Assembly: GCA_943329845.2 (NCBI GenBank)
Contig: CALQFM020000015.1
Coordinates: 1-64,000 of the forward strand
Reading direction: 5' to 3'
Source of the DNA: Candidatus Kuenenia stuttgartensis
GTDB lineage: Bacteria > Pseudomonadota > Alphaproteobacteria > SMXS01
DNA: 64,000 nt
Made by a program: the position numbers and the translations under genes. How positions within the stretch are numbered: the stretch's first letter is position 1; each line of letters opens with the position of its first letter. Below are positions 36,620 through 46,710 of this stretch, one piece after another. A model generated the notes under the pieces. That model saw nothing but the letters and a program-made list of their open reading frames with translations, made no database searches and was not told the origin of the DNA.

Positions 36620-38581
36620 TCAAAGCGCCCGGGCCGCGAGGTTGGCCGTACGGAACGCGTGCGGCAGGAACGCCTGCTCGACGGCGTCACCCACCACGTG
36701 GACCGGAATCCCCCGCGCCTCGATCTCGTCGGCCAGCGTGTTGTTGGGACGGTTGGGCGTCACCAGCACGACGGTCTCGGCCGAAACGGCCATGTCCGGC
36801 CAGCCTTCCAGCGATCCGACAACGGCGTCGTCCGACCCGATCTCCTTCAGGTAGGCCCTGGTCACCAGCCTGAAGCGCCCATCCTTGTTGAGCCGCTCCA
36901 GCGCCGGCACGGCGACGCCGGGCACCATCATCTTCGGCGCGAAGATTTCCTTGGTGGTGACGAAGGTGACGGTCGCGCCCTTCTCCACCAGGAATTCGGC
37001 GGCGCCGATGCCCTCGTAGCCGCCCACGTCGTCGAGCACCAGCGCGGTGCCGCCGATCTGGTTGTGGCGGCCGGTCAGCAGTTGCGCGGTCGACACCACA
37101 TGGTCCTGGTTCACGCCGCCCGGATGGCTATCGGGCATCGCCGTCTGGACCCCGTCCATGCGCGGCGACGCGCCGGTCGCGAGGATTACTGCGTCTGGCT
37201 TGTGATCGTCGAGATAGGCCTGGTCGACCCAGGTGTTGAGCAGCACACGCACGCCGCGCCGGTCCATTTCATCCTCGAGCCAGTCGACCACGTCGCCGAT
37301 ACCGGCATGCTTGGGCGCCAGCCGCGCCACCTGAACCGTGCCGCCCAGCCTGGGTCCCGCCTCCGCCAGGGTGACGCGGTGGCCCCGCAGCGCCGCCACC
37401 CGCGCCGCCTCCATGCCGGCCGGGCCGCCGCCCACCACCAGCACGTCCTTCGGCGACGACGCGGGCGGCAGATCCTCGCCGAGGGTCAGCTCGCGGCCCG
37501 CGACCACGTTCACCGTGCAGGCGATGCGTCCCGCCATCAGCCCGCCGAGGCAACCCTGGTTGCAGCCGATGCACGGCCTGATCTCGTGGCCGCGCCCCTC
37601 CAGCGTCTTGCGGACGATGTCCGGGTCGGCGATGTGGGCGCGGGTCATGCCGACCATGTCGGCGTCGCCGCGGGCGATGGCGTCGTCCACATCCTGCAGC
37701 GTTCTGAACCGGCCGGTGACGAAGCGCGGGATGCGGTCCTTGGCCACCCGCATCACCGGCACGCTCATGTGCAGTTCGTAGCCGGTGTCCTCATGCATGG
37801 CGCCGATGATCTTGGAGCTGGCCGTCCCCGAGGCGCCGTGGGAGACGTCGAGGAAATCTATCAGGTCCTCCTGCAGCACCCGCGCAACGATCTGCTGGTG
37901 TTCCTCGACATTGAGCCAGCCCGGCGCGTTGTTCGGCCCGACCCGCAGGCCAAAGGGGTATTTCGGGCCGACCATGGCCCGCACGGCGCGCAGCGTCTCC
38001 ATCAGCAGCCGCATGCGGTTCTCGAAGCTGCCGCCATACTCGTCGGTACGGTGGTTGAACTTCTCGGAAATGAACTGCTGGAACAGGAAGTTGTGGGCCG
38101 CATGCACCTCGACGCCGTCGAGCCCGCCCTCGACCGCGCGACGCGCCGCCTGGGCGAAGGCGTCGACGACCTCGGCGATCTCGTCCTTCGTCATGGCGTG
38201 CGAGGTCATGCCGGTCAGCGGGTTGACCAGGATTTCCGATGCCGACCAGGGCTGCGCCCAGGGCGGCCCCTGCAGGTAACCCATATGGTTGATCTGCGAG
38301 AACATCCGCATGCCGTGCGGCTTCACCGCCTTCATCAGTTTTTGATAGCGCGGGATGATGTCGTCGCTCCAGGCGTGCATGGTCATGGGACCGGTCCTGT
38401 GCACGCTGGAGGCTTCGGTCAGCGACAGGCCGACGCCGCCCTTGGCCCGGGCTTCATGGTAGGCGATCAGATCGTCGGACAGATCGGCGCCGAGGTTCGT
38501 GCCGTGCGCCGTGCGCAGCACCCGGTTCTTGATTTCCAGCCCGTTGATCACGAGCGGACTGAACACGTGTTCCAGCGCCAT
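36620..38581 (-). CDS. NADH:flavin oxidoreductase / 2,4-dienoyl-CoA reductase-type OYE with Fe-S and FAD domains
   Basis: N-terminal OYE TIM barrel (LEIKNRVLRTAHGT, HAAHNFLFQQFISEKFNHRTDEYGGSFENR), CIGCNQGCLGG cluster, VLVVGGGPAGMEAARVAALRGHRVTLAE. Confidence 0.92.
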   Translation of the reverse strand: MALEHVFSPLVINGLEIKNRVLRTAHGTNLGADLSDDLIAYHEARAKGGVGLSLTEASSVHRTGPMTMHAWSDDIIPRYQKLMKAVKPHGMRMFSQINHMGYLQGPPWAQPWSASEILVNPLTGMTSHAMTKDEIAEVVDAFAQAARRAVEGGLDGVEVHAAHNFLFQQFISEKFNHRTDEYGGSFENRMRLLMETLRAVRAMVGPKYPFGLRVGPNNAPGWLNVEEHQQIVARVLQEDLIDFLDVSHGASGTASSKIIGAMHEDTGYELHMSVPVMRVAKDRIPRFVTGRFRTLQDVDDAIARGDADMVGMTRAHIADPDIVRKTLEGRGHEIRPCIGCNQGCLGGLMAGRIACTVNVVAGRELTLGEDLPPASSPKDVLVVGGGPAGMEAARVAALRGHRVTLAEAGPRLGGTVQVARLAPKHAGIGDVVDWLEDEMDRRGVRVLLNTWVDQAYLDDHKPDAVILATGASPRMDGVQTAMPDSHPGGVNQDHVVSTAQLLTGRHNQIGGTALVLDDVGGYEGIGAAEFLVEKGATVTFVTTKEIFAPKMMVPGVAVPALERLNKDGRFRLVTRAYLKEIGSDDAVVGSLEGWPDMAVSAETVVLVTPNRPNNTLADEIEARGIPVHVVGDAVEQAFLPHAFRTANLAARAL

Positions 38582-38766
38582 CCAGATTCCCCTGCAAGTC
38601 TCCCGGCGGCCATCATGGTGTGCGGGACAAGGTCCGTCAAACGTGACTTTTCTGCCGCGACCCGGGTGAAAAAAACCAAAGCTCTTTCATTAGACCCTGA
38701 TATGCCCCATATGTGGAGGTGCGCGGGGCGAAGGGCCGGTCACCGGGCCTGAAGCCCTTGTGAGAG

Positions 38767-39732
38767 TTGAGTTTCTTTCCCGCCGGACCGGCGGGTTGGC
38801 CGGCGTCCCTGCATATTCGTGGCGTCCGCCTATGGGGCTGGCACGGATTGCAAAAGGGCACGCAATCGTCATCGATCTCGATCAAGGATAGCTTGCGCTA
38901 CCTGCGCCGGCAGTTGCTGGTCTGCACGCCGCTCAACGTGCTGAACGCCTCGGTGCCCACGAACCGCATCGCCATCACCCGCAATATCGTCTACGGCCAG
39001 CACAAGCGGAAGCGCCTGGACGTCTACCGGCCGTCAGATATTCCGGGTCCGTTGCCGGTGGTGGTGTTCTTCTATGGCGGCAAGTGGACCCAGGGCCACC
39101 GCGAGGACTATCTGTTCGCCGGCCAGGGCCTGGCATCCATGGGCTACGTGGTGGTCGTCCCGGACTACCGGCTCTATCCGGAAGTGCGCTTTCCCGCCTT
39201 CATGCACGACGCCGCCGCCGCCGTGACCTGGGCGTCGAGATACGCCCAGGACTATCGCGGCGACCCGGACCGCATCTTTCTCGTCGGCCATTCGGCCGGC
39301 GCGTTCATGGCCGCCAAACTGGTGTTCAACCTGGAATATCTGGACCAGCGCGGCTATGACGCCCGCAAGCTGCGCGGGTTCGTCGGCCTGTCCGGCCCAT
39401 ACGATTTCCTGCCCATGCTCAAGAAGGACCACGAGCTGGGCCAGATCTTCCGCAACCACATCGATTCCGACCTCAGCCAGCCGATCACCTACGCCCATTC
39501 GGAAGCGCCGCCGACCCTGCTGCTGAGCGGCGAGAACGATCCCATCGTCTGGCCGGTGAACTCGGAGAACCTGCAGGCCCGCCTCACCGAACTGGGCGTG
39601 CATGCCGAATACAAGAGCTATCCCAACATCAGCCACGCCGGCACGGTCCTGGCGCTGGCGCACATGTTCCGCTGGCGTGCCGGCATCGCCGAGGACGTGA
39701 ACCGCTTCATCGACAAGTTCTCCCGCAAATGA
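38767..39732 (+). CDS. Alpha/beta hydrolase (esterase)
   Basis: VVVFFYGGKWTQGHRED oxyanion motif, GHSAGAF nucleophile elbow; start uncertain. Confidence 0.85.
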   Translation: MSFFPAGPAGWPASLHIRGVRLWGWHGLQKGTQSSSISIKDSLRYLRRQLLVCTPLNVLNASVPTNRIAITRNIVYGQHKRKRLDVYRPSDIPGPLPVVVFFYGGKWTQGHREDYLFAGQGLASMGYVVVVPDYRLYPEVRFPAFMHDAAAAVTWASRYAQDYRGDPDRIFLVGHSAGAFMAAKLVFNLEYLDQRGYDARKLRGFVGLSGPYDFLPMLKKDHELGQIFRNHIDSDLSQPITYAHSEAPPTLLLSGENDPIVWPVNSENLQARLTELGVHAEYKSYPNISHAGTVLALAHMFRWRAGIAEDVNRFIDKFSRK

Positions 39733-39967
39733 CCGTCTCCCGGAATCGCCTAAATTTGGGGCACGACTTACACGCGCAAGCGGTAAAGTGAAAGCGGCCG
39801 CCAATACCGCATCCATGACAAGTGAAAATGCTTTCCGGACTTGTCGACTTCCAGTCGCCGCAATACAGTCCTTGCAACCGCAAATAGTCATTGTCGAGAA
39901 TTAGGCGTTGCCCTCGACGGCAGCCCAGACTCATATTGGGGCACGAGCGAGGGGATTCTTTTGGGCA

Positions 39968-41881
39968 ATGATTGACGGATCGAGGCAATTGGCGCGCGCC
40001 ATGGCAGACATGGCATGGACGGCCCTGCCCGACGGCACCATCGATTTCGTCAACGACAGGGCCAAGTCCTATAGCGGGACTGCGCCGGGCGACACGGGCG
40101 GTCTGCTGGAGTCGCTGCACCCCGACGACCGGCAAGCCATGCTCGACAACTGGCGAACGTCGTTCCGGACGGGCGAAACCTTCGAACTTGAGGCCCGCGG
40201 ACTCCGCCACGACGGCATCTATCGCTGGTTCCGCATCCGGATCATACCAGTAATCGGCCACGACGGCGCCATCGACCACTGGTTCGGCATGTCCGCCGAC
40301 ATCCACGAGCAGCACGAGGCGCAGGACGCACTGCGGCAGGCACAGACCACGAACGAGTCCGTGCTGGCGCGACTCCAGCGCATTCTCGATCACTCGGTCG
40401 ACGCCATCTGTTCCTTCACCGCCGACGGCACCTGCGTCGAGATGAGCGCGCGGTCGAAGGACATCTGGGGCTATGAGCCCGCCGAGCTGGTCGGCCGCAA
40501 TTTCGGCGACCTGATCCATCCCGATGACCGGGAGGCATCGGGCCGCGACAATATCGAGATACGCTCAGGCCGCCAGGTCAGCGACATGCTGCAACGATAC
40601 CACCGCAAGGATGGCGGCCTGGTTCACATCCAGTGGTCGTCGGTCTGGTCCGACGAGGAGCAGCTGTTCTTCAACATTGCGCGCGATGTCACCGCCCAGA
40701 TCGAGGCCGAGGCCAGGCTGCGCCAGTCCCAGCGGCTCGAAACCTTGGGCCAGCTCACCGGCGGTGTCGCGCACGACTTCAACAACCTGCTGACGGTCAT
40801 TCTGGGCAATGCCGAGTTCCTCGCCGAACAGCTGCCGGAGGATGGCGACCTGCATCGTCTGGCCATCGCCATGCAGGATGCCGCCGAACGCGGTTCGGCG
40901 CTGAATCGCCGCTTGCTGGCCTTCGCGCGGCGACAGGCGCTCGAGCCACGGGTCACCGACGTCAACGCCCTGATGGGATCCATGGATCACCTGCTGCGCC
41001 GGACGCTGGGCGAGCATGTCGAGATCGAGATCGTCCGTGCGGGCGGGCTGTGGCGCGGCTTCGTGGACCCGGCGCAAATGGAATCGGCCATTCTCAACCT
41101 GTGCCTCAATGCGCGCGACGCCATGCCAGACGGCGGGCGGCTGACCATCGAGACCGCCAACGCCCATCTGGACGGCACCTATGCAGCGAGTCACGAGGAC
41201 GTACAACCGGGCCAGTATGTGATGGTCGCGGTCACCGACACCGGCCAGGGCATACCGCCGGATGTGGTCAACCGGGCCTTCGAGCCCTTCTTCACCACCA
41301 AGGACGTGGGCAAGGGCAGTGGGCTGGGCCTGTCCATGGTCTACGGCTTCGTCAAGCAGTCGGGCGGCCACATCAAGGTCTATTCCGAGGTCGGCCAGGG
41401 CACCGTCGTACGCATCTACCTGCCCCGCACCCGCGAGACCGCAGAGGACGCGGCCCCGTCTGCCGGCAGTGCCACGTCGCTGTCGGGCAGCGACAAGATC
41501 CTGCTGGTCGAGGACGACGACCTGGTCCGCAGCCATGTGGACAAGCAGCTTCGCGGCCTCGGCTACAGGGTGGTGGCCGTGGCCAACGGGCCCGAGGCGC
41601 TCGAGGTGCTGGGGAAGATTGCCGACTTCGACCTGCTGTTCACCGACGTGGTCATGCCGCGCGGCATGAACGGCCAGCAGCTCGCGGCCGAGGCTCGGCG
41701 GCTGCGTCCCGGGCTTCCCGTGCTGTTCACCTCCGGGTACACCGAGAACGCCATTATCCATCACGGCCGCCTCGATCCGGGCGTGCATCTGCTGAACAAG
41801 CGCTACCGGCGTGAGGAGATGGCCCGCAAGGTCCGCGAGGTGCTGGACGAGGCACGAGAGGCGGCGGGACAGACGACCTAG
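39968..41881 (+). CDS. PAS-domain hybrid histidine kinase with C-terminal receiver
   Basis: Two PAS-like regions, H-box LTGGVAHDFNNLLTVILGNAE, ATPase GQGIPPDVVNRAFEPFFTTKDVGKGSGLGLSMVYG, receiver ILLVEDDDLVRSHV ... LLFTDVVMP. Confidence 0.9.
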   Translation: MIDGSRQLARAMADMAWTALPDGTIDFVNDRAKSYSGTAPGDTGGLLESLHPDDRQAMLDNWRTSFRTGETFELEARGLRHDGIYRWFRIRIIPVIGHDGAIDHWFGMSADIHEQHEAQDALRQAQTTNESVLARLQRILDHSVDAICSFTADGTCVEMSARSKDIWGYEPAELVGRNFGDLIHPDDREASGRDNIEIRSGRQVSDMLQRYHRKDGGLVHIQWSSVWSDEEQLFFNIARDVTAQIEAEARLRQSQRLETLGQLTGGVAHDFNNLLTVILGNAEFLAEQLPEDGDLHRLAIAMQDAAERGSALNRRLLAFARRQALEPRVTDVNALMGSMDHLLRRTLGEHVEIEIVRAGGLWRGFVDPAQMESAILNLCLNARDAMPDGGRLTIETANAHLDGTYAASHEDVQPGQYVMVAVTDTGQGIPPDVVNRAFEPFFTTKDVGKGSGLGLSMVYGFVKQSGGHIKVYSEVGQGTVVRIYLPRTRETAEDAAPSAGSATSLSGSDKILLVEDDDLVRSHVDKQLRGLGYRVVAVANGPEALEVLGKIADFDLLFTDVVMPRGMNGQQLAAEARRLRPGLPVLFTSGYTENAIIHHGRLDPGVHLLNKRYRREEMARKVREVLDEAREAAGQTT

Positions 41882-42645
41882 TGATACCGACCGCGCCAGC
41901 CTACACTTCGCCAATGCTGGAATTGCGGGGCGTGGTGAAACGGTTCGGCGAGGCGCAGGCGTTGGGACCGCTGTCCCTCGCGATTCCCGAAGGCAGGACC
42001 ACCGTGCTCATCGGCCCCAGCGGCTGCGGCAAGTCCACGCTGCTGCGCATGTTGATCGGCCTCGCGCCGCCCGATGAGGGCGAGGCGCTGTTCGGCGGCG
42101 CGCCGCTTTCCGGCCAGCTCCCCGAAGCCCGGCGGCGCACAGGCTATGTCATCCAGGACGGCGGCCTGTTCCCGCACCTGACGGCGCGTGAAAACATCTG
42201 CCTGATGCCCGTCCATCTGGGCTGGACCGAGCGAGCCCAGGCGGAACGGGTGGATGCGCTGGCCGCCCTCACCCGCTTTCCCGCCGAACGCCTCGACGCC
42301 TGGCCGGCGGAACTGTCGGGCGGCCAGCGGCAGCGGGTAGCCATCATGCGGGCACTGGCGCTCGATCCGGACGTGCTGCTGCTCGACGAGCCGCTCGGCG
42401 GCCTCGATCCGCTGGTCCGGCGCGGGCTGCAGGACGACCTGAGGGAAATCTTCCGCGCGCTGTCCAAGACCATCGTGCTGGTGACCCACGACATGCACGA
42501 GGCGGCTTTCTTCGGCGACCTGATCGTGCTGATGCGCGACGGCGCGGTCATGCAGCAGGGCTGTATCGCGGATCTGCTGGAGCATCCGGCCGACCCGTTC
42601 GTCACCGAATTCATCCGCGCCCAGCGCAGCGAGTTGCCGCTGTGA
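41881..42645 (+). CDS. Osmoprotectant-type ABC transporter ATP-binding protein
   Basis: Walker A LIGPSGCGKSTLLR, AELSGGQRQRVAIMRALALDPDVLLLDEP; true start may be 41914. Confidence 0.88.
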   Translation: MIPTAPAYTSPMLELRGVVKRFGEAQALGPLSLAIPEGRTTVLIGPSGCGKSTLLRMLIGLAPPDEGEALFGGAPLSGQLPEARRRTGYVIQDGGLFPHLTARENICLMPVHLGWTERAQAERVDALAALTRFPAERLDAWPAELSGGQRQRVAIMRALALDPDVLLLDEPLGGLDPLVRRGLQDDLREIFRALSKTIVLVTHDMHEAAFFGDLIVLMRDGAVMQQGCIADLLEHPADPFVTEFIRAQRSELPL

Positions 42646-44117
42646 GGCGCCTGCTGATCACGCTGATGCTGCTCGCGTGGCCGGCCCACTCCTGGGCGGT
42701 GACGGTCGGCTCCAAGGCGTTCACCGAGGGCGTGATTCTCGGCGAGATCCTGACCGGCACGCTGAAGGCGGCCGGCATCGACGCCACCCACCGCGCCGGA
42801 CTGGGCGGCACGCGCATTGTCTACGAAGCGCTGAAGGGCGGCGATATCGACGCCTATGTGGACTACACCGGTACGATTTCCGGCGAGATACTGGCGGGAC
42901 GCAATGCATCCACGCAAGACGCCATGCGCGCCGCCCTGCGCGAGGACGGCATCGGCATGACCGGCTCGCTGGGCTTCGAGAACACCTATGCCGTCGCCAT
43001 GCGCGCCGACCGCGCCCGGACGCTGGGCATCGCGGCGGTGTCCGACCTTCGTTCCCATCCCGACCTCGAATTGGTGTTCAGCAGTGAGTTCCTTGACCGC
43101 AAGGATGGGTGGCCGCTGCTGCGCGCGCGTTATGGCCTGCCGCAGTCCGATGTCCGCGGCATGGAGCACGAACTGGCCTACCGGGCGATCGGCGCGGGCG
43201 CCATCGACGCCACCGACGTCTACACCACCGACGCCAACATTCCGGCCTACGGGCTGACGCTGCTGCGCGACGACCTCGATGTTTTTCCGGAATATCAGGC
43301 CGTCATCCTCTACCGCCTCGACCTGCCCGCCGACGCCGTCGCCGCGCTCGGGCGCCTGGAGGGCCGCATCGACGTGGCGCGGATGCAGGCGTTGAACGCC
43401 GACGTCACCCTGCATGGCAAGTCCGAGCAGGCCGCCGCAGCGGCCTTCTTCCTGCCCGGCGCGCAGCGAGTCTCCAACGCCAGCGGCCTGTGGCGGCGCC
43501 TTGCCCGCACGACGGCAGAACACCTGAGCCTGGTCGCCATCTCGCTGGGTGCGGCGATCCTCGTCGCGGTGCCCCTGGGCATCCTTGCCTTTCGCCGGCC
43601 GCGTATCGGCCAGGCCGTGCTGGCGGCGGCGGGCGTGGCCCAGACCATCCCGTCGCTGGCGCTGTTCGTGTTCATGATTCCGCTGGTCGGGATCGGCGGC
43701 CCGCCAGCGCTCATCGCCCTGTTCCTCTACAGCCTGCTGCCGATCATCCGGAACACCCATGCCGGCCTGATCGGCATCCCGGCCTCGTTGCGGGAATCCG
43801 CCGAGGCGCTCGGCCTGCCGCGCGGCACCATCCTGCGGCGCATCGAGCTGCCGCTGGCCGCCCCGTCGATCATGGCCGGCATCAAGACCGCCGCCGTCAT
43901 CAATGTCGGCACCGCGACCCTGGGTGCGCTGATCGGTGCCGGCGGCTACGGCCAGCCGATCCTGACCGGCATTCGCCTCGCCGACACCGGCCTGATCCTG
44001 GAAGGCGCCGTGCCCGCCGCCCTGCTGGCGCTGCTCACGCAAGGCCTGTTCGAGCTCGCCGAACGCAGGCTCGTCCCCCGGGGATTGCGCTTGCCGCATC
44101 CGGCCCCCGGTGCATAA
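42642..44117 (+). CDS. Osmoprotectant ABC transporter: substrate-binding/permease fusion
   Basis: N-terminal OpuAC-like binding domain (VTVGSKAFTEGVILGEI; DAYVDYTGTISGE), then a BPD_transp_1-like permease (GVAQTIPSLALFVFMIPL; ESAEALGLPRGTILRRIELPLAAPSIMAGI). Confidence 0.88.
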   Translation: MRRLLITLMLLAWPAHSWAVTVGSKAFTEGVILGEILTGTLKAAGIDATHRAGLGGTRIVYEALKGGDIDAYVDYTGTISGEILAGRNASTQDAMRAALREDGIGMTGSLGFENTYAVAMRADRARTLGIAAVSDLRSHPDLELVFSSEFLDRKDGWPLLRARYGLPQSDVRGMEHELAYRAIGAGAIDATDVYTTDANIPAYGLTLLRDDLDVFPEYQAVILYRLDLPADAVAALGRLEGRIDVARMQALNADVTLHGKSEQAAAAAFFLPGAQRVSNASGLWRRLARTTAEHLSLVAISLGAAILVAVPLGILAFRRPRIGQAVLAAAGVAQTIPSLALFVFMIPLVGIGGPPALIALFLYSLLPIIRNTHAGLIGIPASLRESAEALGLPRGTILRRIELPLAAPSIMAGIKTAAVINVGTATLGALIGAGGYGQPILTGIRLADTGLILEGAVPAALLALLTQGLFELAERRLVPRGLRLPHPAPGA

Positions 44118-44126
44118 TCCCCGGCC

Positions 44127-44591
44127 ATGAGCGTAGACCCCGAAAAGTTCCAGCGGATGATCCAGAGCCAGAAGTTCCTGGACGGAATCCCGCACATGGG
44201 TGCGCTCGGTGTCCAGCTCGTCAATTTCGAAGTCGGCAAGGTGACGGTCCGCCTGCCTTACCGGCCGGAGATCGTCGGCAATCCGGACACCGGCGTCATC
44301 GCCGGCGGCGCGATCTCGGCGCTGCTCGACAATGTCTGCGGCTCGTCGGTCGTGGCCCGGGTCGCACGGCCAAACGCCTTCGCCACCCTGGATCTGCGGA
44401 TCGACTACATGAAACCAGCCGTGCCGGAACGCGACGTCTTCGCCTTCGCCGAATGCTACAAGGTGACCCGGCTGATCGCCTTTGTCCGCGGCTACGCCTA
44501 CCAGGACTCATCGGACGAACCGATCGCCAACGCCACCGCCACCTTCATGTTCACCGGAAAGGGCATGCTCGCCCAGGCGAAGGGCCTATGA
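44127..44591 (+). CDS. PaaI family thioesterase (hotdog)
   Basis: GNPDTGVIAGGAISALLDNVCG; TLDLRIDYMKPA. Confidence 0.85.
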   Translation: MSVDPEKFQRMIQSQKFLDGIPHMGALGVQLVNFEVGKVTVRLPYRPEIVGNPDTGVIAGGAISALLDNVCGSSVVARVARPNAFATLDLRIDYMKPAVPERDVFAFAECYKVTRLIAFVRGYAYQDSSDEPIANATATFMFTGKGMLAQAKGL

Positions 44592-45022
44592 CCGCCTTCC
44601 ATGAGACCTTCGGGCGCATGAAGCAGGCCAACGATTTCTCCGGCCTGCAGCAGGCCGTGCCCTATGCGAAGTTCCTCGGCATCTCCGCCGCCATCGAGGA
44701 AGGCCGGGTGATCACCAGCATGGCCTATGCCGACACGCTGATCGGCAACACGACCCTGCCGGCGCTTCATGGCGGCACCATCGCCGCGCTGCTGGAGCTG
44801 GCGGCCCTGTTCCAGATCGCCTACGAGATCGAGACCGAGGCGATGCCCAAGACCATCACCATCACCATCGACTACATGCGCTCGGGCGCGGCCCGCGACA
44901 CCTATGCCCGCGCCTGGGCCACCCGCATCGGCCGCCGGGTCGCGAACGTCCGCGCCGAAGCGTGGCAAGACGATCCGTCGAAGCCCATCGCCGCCGCCAA
45001 CGCCAATTTCCTGCTGGCGTAA
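44588..45022 (+). CDS. PaaI family thioesterase (hotdog), second copy
   Basis: GNTTLPALHGGTIAALLELAA; ITIDYMRSGAARDTYARA; 4-nt overlap with the previous ORF. Confidence 0.83.
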   Translation: MTAFHETFGRMKQANDFSGLQQAVPYAKFLGISAAIEEGRVITSMAYADTLIGNTTLPALHGGTIAALLELAALFQIAYEIETEAMPKTITITIDYMRSGAARDTYARAWATRIGRRVANVRAEAWQDDPSKPIAAANANFLLA

Positions 45023-45119
45023 ATTTCCTTCCTCGCTGCGCGTGCAAAATCACGGATGGTGAGAAATGTTCCCATGCGGTAAATAACGCACCGAGCATTC
45101 ATTCAGAACGGAACCTCCC

Positions 45120-46133
45120 ATGTCCCAGAATACCGTCGTGCGCTTCGTCAAGCGGCCCACCGGCTTCGTCGATGAGAGCAGCTTCGCCATCGAGACCGCG
45201 CCGATGCCGAAGCCGGCCGACGGCCAGATCCTGCTGCGCAATTTCTACCATTCGCTCGACCCGTATATGCGCCCGCGCATGACCGAGATGGACAGCTATA
45301 CACCGCCTTTCGAGGTCGGGCAGATCATGGACGGCGGCGGCATGGGCGTGGTCGTCGAGTCGCGGCACCCGGACTACCAGCCCGGCGACGTGGTGATGGG
45401 CATGCTGCAATGGGCTGAATACCAGGCGGCCACGCCCGGCGGCTTCATGCGCAAGATCGAGCCCGGCGTGGCGCCGTGGAAGGACTATCTCGGCGTGCTC
45501 GGCGGCGGCTCGCTGACCGCCTATGTGGGCATGAAGCTGATCGGCGAGCCCAAGCTGGGCGAGACGCTGTACGTCTCCGCCGCCTCCGGCGCGGTCGGCT
45601 CCATCGCCGCGCAGATGGGCAAGATCATGGGCTGCCGCGTGGTTGGCTCGGCCGGCACCGACGACAAGGTGGCCTGGCTGAAGGATGAGCTGGGGCTCGA
45701 CGCCGCGTTCAACTACCGCACCGTCGCCAGCATGGACACCGCGTTCAAGGAGCACTGCCCGGAAGGCATCGACATCGACTTCGAGAATGTCGGCGGCGTC
45801 ACCCTGCAGGCGGTGCTCGACCACATCCGCCCGCACGGCCGCATCATCATGTGCGGCGCCATCTCCGAGTACAACGTAGAAGGCCCGGGCCTGAAGCACA
45901 TCTTCCGCATCGTCAGCCACAAGGTGCGGATGCAGGGCTTCATCGTCTCCGACCATTTCGACATGATGCCCGCCTTCGCCGCCGACATGGCCGGCTGGCT
46001 GAAGGACGGCAAGATCAAGTACCGGGAAACCGTGGTCGAGGGCATCGAGAACATGCCGAAAACCCTGGTCGGCCTGTTCCGCGGCGAGAACTTCGGCAAG
46101 CTCATTGCCAAGGTTGGCCACGAGCCGAACTGA
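45120..46133 (+). CDS. NADP-dependent oxidoreductase (CurA-like MDR)
   Basis: LGVLGGGSLTAYVGMKLIG, ETLYVSAASGAVGSIAAQMGKIMGCRVVGSAGTDDK. Confidence 0.9.
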   Translation: MSQNTVVRFVKRPTGFVDESSFAIETAPMPKPADGQILLRNFYHSLDPYMRPRMTEMDSYTPPFEVGQIMDGGGMGVVVESRHPDYQPGDVVMGMLQWAEYQAATPGGFMRKIEPGVAPWKDYLGVLGGGSLTAYVGMKLIGEPKLGETLYVSAASGAVGSIAAQMGKIMGCRVVGSAGTDDKVAWLKDELGLDAAFNYRTVASMDTAFKEHCPEGIDIDFENVGGVTLQAVLDHIRPHGRIIMCGAISEYNVEGPGLKHIFRIVSHKVRMQGFIVSDHFDMMPAFAADMAGWLKDGKIKYRETVVEGIENMPKTLVGLFRGENFGKLIAKVGHEPN

Positions 46134-46143
46134 CGAATGGTGA

Positions 46144-46644
46144 CTACGCCTTCAGCAGCTCATAGGCCGCGATCACGCTCTTGAACCGCTCCGCAGCCTC
46201 GTCGTCGCCGGGATTGGCGTCGGGGTGATGCTTCTTAGCGAGGTCGCGGAAGGCGGCCTTGATTTCGGCCGGATCGGCGGCGCCGTCGAGGCCGAGCACG
46301 TCGAGCGCGGCATTGCGCTCGCGCTCCTCCTTGGTGACGCCGCTGGAGGTATCACGCCAGGTGCCCGCGTCACGAAAACCGCGCGCCTGTTTCATTTCCT
46401 CGCGCATCACCCGCGCCGCCTCTTCCTGGGTCAGGCCCTTGAAATAGTTCCAGTTGCGGTTGTAGGCGCCGGCGTGTTCCTGGCAGAACCAGAATTTTTC
46501 CGGGGAATCGCGGAACTTGGGCGCGGGGCAGTCGCCCGCCTCGTTGCAGCCGTCCCAGTCGCACATGCGGACGGACACAGCTTCCTGCCGTGTGTTGCCA
46601 TATCCGCCCCAGCGCGGAAAACCCCAACTCTTGGATCGCGTCAT
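46144..46644 (-). CDS. DnaJ domain protein
   Basis: C-terminal J domain [52 protein letters not shown] with HPD. Confidence 0.9.
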   Translation of the reverse strand: MTRSKSWGFPRWGGYGNTRQEAVSVRMCDWDGCNEAGDCPAPKFRDSPEKFWFCQEHAGAYNRNWNYFKGLTQEEAARVMREEMKQARGFRDAGTWRDTSSGVTKEERERNAALDVLGLDGAADPAEIKAAFRDLAKKHHPDANPGDDEAAERFKSVIAAYELLKA

Positions 46645-46710
46645 GTCGGTTCCGACTCATAGACCGGCGACTTTACCATGAAGCCGTGACAGCGATGCAG
46701 AACCGCGAGG

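Noticed and set aside
35792-38752. 986-aa + strand ORF
   Set aside because: Antisense to an MFS gene and an OYE-family gene with clear motifs; Arg/His/Gly-rich low-complexity translation typical of high-GC shadow ORFs.
39805-39845. gacaagt...acttgtc inverted repeat before the hybrid kinase
   Set aside because: Short arms with a 15-nt spacer and no known motif; could easily be chance.
42144-44195. 683-aa - strand ORF
   Set aside because: Antisense to the osmoprotectant ABC genes; no recognisable domain.
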